This document shows, piece after piece, positions 35,103-42,700 of a DNA stretch of 64,000 nt (its first letter is position 1; each line of letters opens with the position of its first letter). Origin of the DNA: Streptomyces antibioticus (lineage in GTDB: Bacteria; Actinomycetota; Actinomycetes; Streptomycetales; Streptomycetaceae); NCBI RefSeq assembly GCF_001514065.1, contig NZ_KQ948426.1, positions 62,001 to 126,000 of the forward strand. Reading direction: 5' to 3'. The position numbers were made by a program, and so were the translations under genes. The notes under the pieces were generated by a model. The model was not told the origin of the DNA. It worked only from the letters and a program-made list of their open reading frames with translations, and did no database searches.

Positions 35103-36008
35103 TCAGATGACGGGCGGCCGCCCCAGCCGGGTCAGTCGCCACACCGTCCGCCAGCGCATCGGCCGCCGCTCCCCCGCCGACTCCCGCAGCCCCTCCGCGA
35201 ACCCGCCGAACCAGGCGCGCAGCCCGGCCCCGGACCGGTTCCGCACGACGGTCAGCAGCATCCACACGCCGAGGTGGACGGGGATCAGCGGCAGCGGCAG
35301 TCGGCGCCGGGCCAGCCACACCCGGTTGCGGGCGTTGACCCGGTAGTAGACGGCGTGCCGGGCGGGCGAGGTCTTCGGGTGCTGGAGCAGCAGCTCGGGG
35401 GCGTACAGGATGCGCCAGCCGGCGTCGGCGGCCCGCCACGCCAGGTCGGACTCCTCGTGCGCGAAGAAGAACCGCGCGGGCCAGTCCCCGATCTCGTCGA
35501 GCATGGCCATCCGGAAGCCGTGTCCGCCGCCGAGGAAGCCGGTGACGTACCCGCCGCGCAGCGGATCGGCGGAGCCGAGGCGGGGCACGTGCCGCTGCTG
35601 GGTCTCTCCGTGCTCGTCGGCGATCCGGAAGCCGACGATGCCGAGCCGGGCGTCGGCGGCGAACAGCTCGCCGACCCGCCGCAGCACATCGGTGTCGACG
35701 AGCAGCCCGTCGTCGTCCAGTTCGACGACGACGTCGACGTCCCCGAACTCCCGCAACCGGGACAGCCCGACGTTGCGCCCGCCGGGGCAGCCGAGGTTCT
35801 CCTCCAGCTCCACGACGGTGACCTCGCCGGGCAGGGACAGCCGCTCGGCGAACTCCGGCAGCCGGCAGCCGTTGCCGACGATCACGATCCGGGTGGGCGG
35901 GAGGTCCTGCTTGGCCACGGACTCCAGCAGGGCGTCGACCTCGGCGGGCCGGTTCCCCATGGTCACGACGGCCACGGCGACACGCGGCGCCCGCGCTGCC
36001 TCCTCCAT
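35103..36008 (-). CDS. Glycosyltransferase family 2
   Basis: 301 residues with the GT-A fold: VAVAVVTMGNRPAEVDALLESVAKQ, nucleotide-binding NLGCPGGRNVGL, the DxD-equivalent ELDDDGLL near 90, acceptor region FFFAHEESDLAWRAADAGWRILY, and a C-terminal amphipathic helix that may associate with the membrane (LPLIPVHLGVWMLLTVV). Sugar donor and acceptor unknown. No polysaccharide cluster is adjacent; the DUF3052 gene lies upstream on the same strand. Confidence 0.9.
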   Translation of the reverse strand: MEEAARAPRVAVAVVTMGNRPAEVDALLESVAKQDLPPTRIVIVGNGCRLPEFAERLSLPGEVTVVELEENLGCPGGRNVGLSRLREFGDVDVVVELDDDGLLVDTDVLRRVGELFAADARLGIVGFRIADEHGETQQRHVPRLGSADPLRGGYVTGFLGGGHGFRMAMLDEIGDWPARFFFAHEESDLAWRAADAGWRILYAPELLLQHPKTSPARHAVYYRVNARNRVWLARRRLPLPLIPVHLGVWMLLTVVRNRSGAGLRAWFGGFAEGLRESAGERRPMRWRTVWRLTRLGRPPVI

Positions 36009-36095
36009 GCCCTCACCTCATCCCGGCCAGCCGGCTCGATGCTCAAGTACCGCCGCGATGCTAGTGGTTCACGGTAAGGACTTCTCGACGACTCC

Positions 36096-36527
36096 TCAGG
36101 TACGCGGACGAGTTCGCCGATCCGCGCCCCGGTTCTCCACCCTCCGGACGAATTTCAACCCCGACCAGTCCTCCCCCAGCGCCGCCACCTTCACATCGAC
36201 GACGCCGAGCGGGAGGAAGAGATCCCGCAGGTCGTTCTCGGTGATGTCGCTGACATGCCCGGCGGCCTTGCGTGGCCAGGCGATCCAGAGCATGGCGTCG
36301 TCGGCGAGGTCCCGGGCCAGCGTCGCCGCCTCGGCCGCGAGCCGGGCGCGCTCCCGGTAGAAGGCGAGGGTGACGCCCACGCCACGCGGCCCGCCGACGA
36401 CGAGGGAACACCCGTCGGGCAGCCCGGGGATGTCCCATTCCTCGGGCGCGTGCCGCAGCCCCACCCGCTGTCCGCCCTTGATCCCGATCTTCCGGGCGAG
36501 CGGGGTCCCGGAGTAGCCACTCGTCAT
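36096..36527 (-). CDS. DUF3052 family protein
   Basis: 143 residues: YSGTPLARKIGIKGGQRVGLRHAPEEW, then DDAMLWIAWPRKAAGHVSDITENDLRDLFLPLGVVDVKVAALGEDWSGLKFV, the standard DUF3052 pattern. Function unknown, widespread in actinobacteria. ATG 36527 was chosen as the start of the conserved region, with GAGAGAG upstream. It is divergent from the ECF sigma gene (36638). Confidence 0.87.
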   Translation of the reverse strand: MTSGYSGTPLARKIGIKGGQRVGLRHAPEEWDIPGLPDGCSLVVGGPRGVGVTLAFYRERARLAAEAATLARDLADDAMLWIAWPRKAAGHVSDITENDLRDLFLPLGVVDVKVAALGEDWSGLKFVRRVENRGADRRTRPRT

Positions 36528-36637
36528 GTCTCTCTCCCTCACCCTCTCCGCCAGTGTGACCCACGCCATACCGCGGGGGTGCATAGCGGGACCGGACCCG
36601 ACGTCCTTATTAAGGGTGTGAGGGAGGGGCGACGCTG

Positions 36638-37219
36638 ATGAGGCAGGGGCGGTCCGACGCGTTCGACCGGTTCGTGGCGAACCGGTGGCCGGCCTTGCTG
36701 CATCTGGCGCGGCTGCTCACCGGCGGAGACCGGCACCGGGCCGAGGACCTGTTGCAGGAGGCGCTGGTCAAGCTCTGGTTCGCCTGGCCACGGGTGGCCG
36801 ACCAGGCGCCCGAGGCCTACGTGCGCAAGATCCTGGCCCGCGCCGCGGCCCGCTCGGCACGGCGTCGCTGGTGGGGCGAGCAGCCCACGGACCCGCTCGA
36901 CCGGCTGCCCGACCCGCCCGAGCCGGCGGACGAGACCGCCGCCGTGGACGAACGGACCCGTCTGGAGGCCATGTTGGCGCAGCTCCCGGCACGTCAGCGG
37001 GCCGCGGTGGTGCTGCGCTACTACCAGGACCTGCCTGAGCAGCAGGTGGCCGAGGTGCTGGGCTGCCCGGTGGGAACGGCCCGCTCGCTCACGGCACGGG
37101 GCGTCGGACGGCTGCGGCGCCTGATGGCGGAGACGGTCGAGCCGGTGTCGTCCGTGTCGTCGTCGGCCGGGTCGTCATCGTCCGGGTCGTCATCGTCCGT
37201 GCCGTCGTCGGCCGAGTGA
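36638..37219 (+). CDS. ECF (SigE-family) RNA polymerase sigma factor
   Basis: 193 residues. Region 2 at about 5-70 (FDRFVANRWPALLHLARLLTGGDRHRAEDLLQEALVKLW) and region 4 at about 105-160 (LPARQRAAVVLRYYQDLPEQQVAEVLGCPVGTARSL). The last ~28 residues are nearly pure Ser/Gly/Val, encoded by a GTC(G/A)TC repeat. The next gene, 22 bases downstream, encodes a single-helix membrane protein likely to be its regulator, followed by a PMT mannosyltransferase with a four-base overlap: one operon. Confidence 0.9.
   Translation: MRQGRSDAFDRFVANRWPALLHLARLLTGGDRHRAEDLLQEALVKLWFAWPRVADQAPEAYVRKILARAAARSARRRWWGEQPTDPLDRLPDPPEPADETAAVDERTRLEAMLAQLPARQRAAVVLRYYQDLPEQQVAEVLGCPVGTARSLTARGVGRLRRLMAETVEPVSSVSSSAGSSSSGSSSSVPSSAE
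37140..37217. repeat. GTCGTC/GTCATC microsatellite at the sigma gene 3' end
   Basis: A run built from CGTCGTC, GGGTCGTCATCGTC and related units encodes the serine-rich tail of the ECF sigma factor. Length may vary between strains. Confidence 0.75.
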
Positions 37220-37241
37220 AGGGCGGGGTGAAGAAGGAGCC

Positions 37242-37616
37242 ATGGACCACTTCGAGCAGGAGCTGACGCGCCTGATGCGCGACGACGGTGCCCCGGAAGA
37301 GAGGTACGAGGACCGGCACCGCCGCCGCCTGTACGCCGGCGTCCGCGCCCGGCAGCGCACGCGGCGGGCCTGGATGGCCACCGGTTCGGCGCTGACGATC
37401 GCCGCACTCGGTGCCGTACTGATGACCCTGCCGAACTCCTTCGCCCAGAACGGCCCCGGCCCGCACACCCCCCGCCCCGCAACCTCCGCCGAGCCCCTCC
37501 CGACCCGCTCGACGGCCGACGGCGCCCCGATACCGGCGTTCACGTCGAGTACGGCCGTGACCTCCACGACCCACGCCCCGGCGGAGTCACCACGCGGCGG
37601 AATCCGTACGACGTGA
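37242..37616 (+). CDS. Single-pass membrane protein, possible anti-sigma factor
   Basis: 124 residues. Cytoplasmic N-terminus of ~45 charged residues (MDHFEQELTRLMRDDGAPEERYEDRHRRRLYAGV), one helix (AWMATGSALTIAALGAVLMTL, about 44-64), then a Pro/Thr/Ser-rich extracytoplasmic tail. This layout and the position right after an ECF sigma gene suggest a short anti-sigma or sensor; no zinc (HxxxCxxC) motif is present. RBS GAAGGAG precedes ATG 37242. Its stop overlaps the mannosyltransferase start. Confidence 0.7.
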   Translation: MDHFEQELTRLMRDDGAPEERYEDRHRRRLYAGVRARQRTRRAWMATGSALTIAALGAVLMTLPNSFAQNGPGPHTPRPATSAEPLPTRSTADGAPIPAFTSSTAVTSTTHAPAESPRGGIRTT

Positions 37617-39280
37617 TCGACGAGACCACGCCCACGGTCGCGGCGCCGCACGACGAAAGAGACGCCCCCGCTTGGGAGCAGCGGCTACGACGCTTCGGCT
37701 ACGCACCCCGCCCGCACACACCCCTCCGGGACCGCCTGACCGCCCCCTTCCCCCACCCCTTCGCGCGCTGGACGGCCTGGGCGGGCCCCCTGCTGGTGGC
37801 GACCCTGGCCGGCGTCCTGCGCTTCTGGCACCTGGGCGACCCGCACGCCCTCGTCTTCGACGAGACGTACTACGCCAAGGACGCCTGGTCGCTGCTGCAC
37901 CTCGGTTACGAGGGCACCTGGCCGGACCGCAAGATCGCCGACCCGCAGATCCTGGCCGACCCGCAGGTGATCCCGCTCTCCGACCCCGGGGTGTTCGTGG
38001 CGCATCCGCCCGGGGGCAAGTGGGTGATCGCGCTGGGCGAGTGGATGTTCGGCCTGGACCCGTTCGGCTGGCGCTTCATGACGGCGGTGCTCGGCACGCT
38101 GTCGGTGCTGATGCTGTGCCGCATCGGCCGCCGCCTGTTCCGCTCGACGCTGCTGGGCTGTCTGGCCGGGACCCTGATGGCGCTGGACGGCCTGCACTAC
38201 GTCATGAGCCGCACCGCACTGCTCGACCTGGTCGTCATGTTCTTCGCGCTGGCGGCGTTCGGCTGTTTGCTGATCGACAGGGACAAGGCACGGGCGAGGC
38301 TGGCGTCGGCACTACCGCCCACCGACACGGACGGCCACATACGCCCGCACGCCGACACGGCCACTCACACAGGCACCGGGATACGCCCTTGGCGCCTCGC
38401 GGCCGGCGTCTGCCTGGGCCTGGCGTCCTCGGCCAAGTGGAACGGCCTGTACTTCCTGACGTTCTTCGTGGCCCTGACCCTGCTGTGGGACGTGGGCGCC
38501 CGCCGAGTGGCCGGAGCACGCCACCCTTACCGCGCGGTCGTCCGCAAGGACCTCGGCTGGTCGCTGCTCTCCCTGGTCCCGGTGGCCACGGTGACCTACC
38601 TGGCCACCTGGACCGGCTGGTTCCGCTCCTCCGACGGCTACGACCGCCACTGGGCGGACGGGCGCGGCGGCACGTGGTCCTGGATACCGGCCCCGCTGCG
38701 CAGCCTGTGGCACTACGAGCACGACGTCTACCAGTTCAACGTGCACCTGGACGCCTACCACAAGTACAAGTCCAACCCCTGGAGTTGGCTGGTCCAGGGC
38801 CGCCCGGTCCTCTTCCAGTACGAGTCCCCGAAACCGGGCACGCCCGACTGCCACACCACAACAAACTGCTCCCAGACGATCCTGGCCCTGGGCACCCCGG
38901 CGCTGTGGTGGACGGCCTGCGCCGCCCTCGCCTATCTGCTCTACCGCTGGGCCCTGCGCCGCGACTGGCGCGCCGGCGCGATCCTCTGCGGGGCGGCCGC
39001 CGGGTACCTCCCCTGGTTCCTCTACCAGGACCGCACGATCTTCTCCTTCTACGCGGTCGTCCTGGTCCCCTACCTCTGCCTGGCCGTGACGATGATGCTG
39101 GCGGCCCTGCTGGGCCCCCCGGGCGCGACGGAGTCCCGCCGCGTCCAAGGCGCGGTGGCGGCCGGCGTGCTCGTCCTGCTCATCGCCTGGAACTTCATCT
39201 ACTTCTTCCCGATCTACTCCGCCCAGACGATCCCGTACACGGACTGGCAGGCACGGATGTGGCTGGACTCGTGGATCTGA
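37613..39280 (+). CDS. PMT family protein O-mannosyltransferase
   Basis: 555 residues, GT39. Transfers mannose from polyprenyl phosphate to secreted proteins at the membrane. Seen: FWHLGDPHALVFDETYYAKDAWSL, with the essential Asp-Glu pair in the first external loop, about ten helices, and the C-terminal NFIYFFPIYSAQTIPYTDWQARMWL. GTG 37613 overlaps the preceding stop (GTGA). The ECF sigma/membrane protein/PMT arrangement suggests regulated protein glycosylation at the cell surface; this linkage is inferred from the overlap only. Streptomyces usually has a separate housekeeping pmt. Confidence 0.9.
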   Translation: MIDETTPTVAAPHDERDAPAWEQRLRRFGYAPRPHTPLRDRLTAPFPHPFARWTAWAGPLLVATLAGVLRFWHLGDPHALVFDETYYAKDAWSLLHLGYEGTWPDRKIADPQILADPQVIPLSDPGVFVAHPPGGKWVIALGEWMFGLDPFGWRFMTAVLGTLSVLMLCRIGRRLFRSTLLGCLAGTLMALDGLHYVMSRTALLDLVVMFFALAAFGCLLIDRDKARARLASALPPTDTDGHIRPHADTATHTGTGIRPWRLAAGVCLGLASSAKWNGLYFLTFFVALTLLWDVGARRVAGARHPYRAVVRKDLGWSLLSLVPVATVTYLATWTGWFRSSDGYDRHWADGRGGTWSWIPAPLRSLWHYEHDVYQFNVHLDAYHKYKSNPWSWLVQGRPVLFQYESPKPGTPDCHTTTNCSQTILALGTPALWWTACAALAYLLYRWALRRDWRAGAILCGAAAGYLPWFLYQDRTIFSFYAVVLVPYLCLAVTMMLAALLGPPGATESRRVQGAVAAGVLVLLIAWNFIYFFPIYSAQTIPYTDWQARMWLDSWI

Positions 39281-39472
39281 TCCGGGCCATGAACCCGGAC
39301 CTGGACACGGTCACCCGCTGGACCGAGTCATCGTCAACTCGCCGCCGTGGTGAGATCGTTGCCCTCGGCCCAGACGCGTCCCGCCGCCGTGCTGAACGCG
39401 CGTCGGTCGGCGCACACAAGCCGTCCCACGGCACCCTGGCCGTGTGACGCGCCATGCCATGCAACAGAAAGT

Positions 39473-39500
39473 CCCCGGTCAGCGACTAGCTGACCCGAGG
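39473..39500 (-). terminator. Hairpin left of the tRNA-Thr fragment
   Basis: GGTCAGC/GCTGACC arms (39477-39483 and 39489-39495), extended by further G-C pairs with a bulge; the minus strand continues ACTTTC. It may be the original chromosomal terminator of tRNA-Thr before the insertion at 39.5-47.1 kb. Confidence 0.45.
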
Positions 39501-39508
39501 TCTGAAGA

Positions 39509-39545
39509 GAGCCGCCTTCGGGATTCGAACCCGAGACCTACGCAT
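39509..39545 (-). repeat. att copy: 3' half of tRNA-Thr
   Basis: 37 bases identical to 47127-47163 in the intact tRNA-Thr gene, covering anticodon loop to the discriminator base plus one. Similarity then breaks after a one-base deletion (CAT-ACGAG versus CATTACGAG). The encoded CCA of the intact gene is missing. This is the hallmark of a site-specific integration duplicating the tRNA 3' end. Confidence 0.9.
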
Positions 39546-39739
39546 ACGAGACCGCTTGAGTCCATGTCACCCGGTCCTGGCCGCCTTCAGCTGGAGCCGT
39601 GAGGCCAGCATGTATGCGTGGTCCCGCCAGCCCAGGTCCTTTGTGGACTCACCACAGCCTCGGGCCCGGTTGGCACATGTCCACACGGCGTTGCTCAACA
39701 CCGTGATCGCGGGGGCCTTGGCCCCGCCCCTCTGCTCTC

Positions 39740-42700
39740 TCAGTCCTGGATGTACCGGACGATGACGCGTATGTCGGTGCCCCGCTCCGTCTGCCGGCTC
39801 ATTTCGTCCCCGACCTCGCGCCACATCAGTGCTTTCCCCAGTGGGGTGTCGGGACTCAACCGCTCCGCCTCGTCACCCGCGAGCATCGCGATCTCGTACG
39901 TCGTGATGCCAGGCTCGTCCGGGTCCTCAACTCCGACAAGGCATCCAGGGACGACCATCGCCCCGCCCGTCATGGAGGAGTCAGGGACGACTTGATCGAG
40001 CACGGCACGCAGGTGGCTGCGCCGCTCCTGCAGTGCCCGGCGCCGCCGGTCGTGGTCGGCCAGCTGGGCCTTCCTGGAGGACGAGTCCACGGCCACGATC
40101 TCCGGAAGCGGCTGGTCCAGCGCGTCCTGCACGCGCTGGAGCTCGCGCTGCACCCGTCGATGGGCGTTGACGCTGAGCCGGTCGACCGGGAGACGGAGGG
40201 ATGACCTGGCACCGCCGGGCACCGCAGGTCCCGCCACAGAGGCGGGTTCATCAATGCGGGCCGGCTGCCGCGGCACAGTCGGAAGATTCTTCACAGGAGC
40301 CCGGTCAGCCGCCGGTCGTGCCCGCAGCAGTTCCGTCGTACGGCCATCGGAAGCGCCGGATGATCCGGACGCGTGGTGCCGTGCCAGCCCCACCTGACCG
40401 TCGTCTCCCAGTACCGGTACGTCGGCATGGGCGATCGCGGCGCGGATCATGGCCTGTACCTCGGAATGGGCGACCCGCACGACGGCAAGGCCCTCGCGCA
40501 GGATGTCCACGGCGTCGGTCCCCGGGAAGCCCGGCGCACCCGCTCCCCGCAGAAAACGTGCCGCCCCGGGCACGGTCGCCCGCATGCTGAACGCGTGTTG
40601 GGCCGCATTGACCTCCTCGCGGTGCAGCCGTGCCACGGTCATGAATCGGCGCTGTGTCTCGTCCGTGCCATGCGTGGGCTCGGGTCGGATGTCTTCTGGC
40701 CCGGCGGATGGGGCACCGAAGGTGGTGGGCTCCACAGCGCCGTTGGGTACGACGTCGCCGCCGCCTGTCGCGCCCGTGCCGCCGTCGCCGGCCGAGGCAA
40801 TGCGGCTGCCCTCGACAGCTCGGTGTGCAGGTGGTTGCGCCGCCGGATCGATGCCGAGACGGTCGAGTTCCGCCCACAGCGGTTCTAGGGCCCGCTCCGG
40901 ATCGAGGAAGAAGCGGCTGCCCCGGATGCGGACGAACGTCCATCCCACGCGCTCGAGTTCGCGCTGGCGTGCCGCGTCCGCGTCCGCGTTCTCCTCCGTA
41001 TGGAACGCATCGCCGTCGCACTCCACGGCAAGACGTCTGGTGCCGCCCTCGACGACGAGGTCGATGCGGTAGCGGCCGGCCGGATACTGCGGCCGCACCT
41101 GGTGGCCCCGAGCTCGCAGGGCCAGGTAGACCCGCTGCTCGAAGAGGCTGTCGAAGGCCTCGTGCGGAACGTCCGGCCGGACCTCGCCGAGTCCGAGGCC
41201 GTCGTGCTCCTCGGCCGGGCGGGAGAACCAGTCTAGATAGGCACGCCGCAGATCGGTCTCGCCGAGTTCTGTCAGGGTGAAGCTGTGGAACAACCACACC
41301 TGGTCGCGGGCGCGGGATGCGGCCACATTGAGGTGCTGCCGGTTCAGGGAACTACTGAAGTGGCCTATGCGGCGCGGCCCGTCGGGACCAGTCAGCGACA
41401 CGACCGTACTGATGAAGACGATGTCGCGCTCGTCGCCCTGGAACTCCTCGGCATTACCCACGCGCAGGCGTCGGTGCTGCCTCTGGTCCAGCGGGATCCG
41501 GTCGGCCAGCAGGTCTTCTATGAGGTACTTCTGCCCTGCGCCGAGCAGGGTGATCACACCCATGGTGCGTCCCGCGTAGGCGGGGTCAGCGATGCACCGG
41601 GCGACCTCCTCCACCAGCCGCACTGCCTCGGGCCGATTGACCTGCTTCTGTCCGCTGCCTTCGACGTAGCCATCGGTTATGTGCACCGGGCGCAGGGGCG
41701 GCAACCGGTCGGCACCGTACTGTCGCAGCGGCTGGAGTCGGCCGCCGTAGCAGAGCTCGTTGGAGAATCCGATGATCTCCGGCATGCACCGGAAGTGTTC
41801 CTGGAGCATCAGCCTGCCGCGACCTCCGGCCAGACCGGATGCGATGTCGAAGAGGCTGGCGGTCGGAGTGAAAAGGTTGCGACGGGCGGCGGGCAACTGG
41901 GCGAGGAGTCGCCGCTGGAGTGCGAACTGCTCGTCGTGGTCCACGCCCACCTGGGCGGGGCTGACCTGCTGGTCGTCACCTACGACGATCACCTTCGCAC
42001 CCAGCCAGGCGAGCAGCAGCGTCTCGGGGCCGGACTGGCTGGCCTCGTCGACGATCACGACGTCGAATCGCCCGGCTCGGTCCATCGGCACGGTTTCGGT
42101 CACCTGGTGCAGCGGCATGATCCAGGCGGGCACCGCCGCCTGGCTGGCCTGCAGGCTCTCCCGGGCTTGTCTGCGGTAGGTGGCCGCGTACTTACCGGTG
42201 CCCTTGCCCAGCTTGCGGACGTTCTGCTGGTACGAGGTGAGGGCCACGGCCTGGTCGTCCGTAAGCCGGGACAGACAGCTGAACCAAGCCTTGTCCGCCG
42301 CCAGCCGTTCCAGGCCGATGCGGATGTCGACCTCCGCTCCGGCAAGCAGCCGCGACTGCCGCGCCTCGGCCTGCGGGTCCGTCAGCTCCGTCATGCGGTC
42401 GTACCAGACTGACCATGCCCACGCAGCCTCGAAGTCTGTGAACCGGGTGTCCCAGTCGTCGTCCTCAGGTGTGGATTCCAGCCTGTCTGCGAGGTCGGGG
42501 AGTTCGGCCGCGACCAGCCGGTAGGCATCGTCGCACGCCTTCTTGCGCACCAGTGCCTCCCGCAGGTCGTCCACGTCGTTCACTGCCGCGCGGTAGGCCG
42601 CCGGGTCGCGGGACTCGACCGCGACCCGGGCCCGTTCGAGAGCCACCGACGCTCCCCTGCGGTGCGCTGCGGCACGCAGTACGCGCAAGACGTCGTCAAT

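Noticed and set aside
39567..39824. 85-codon minus-strand open frame at the island edge, ending in DHAYMLASRLQLKAARTG
   Set aside because: Overlaps the helicase end, has no RBS and no recognised family. It could be a remnant of a lost element gene, but this cannot be supported.
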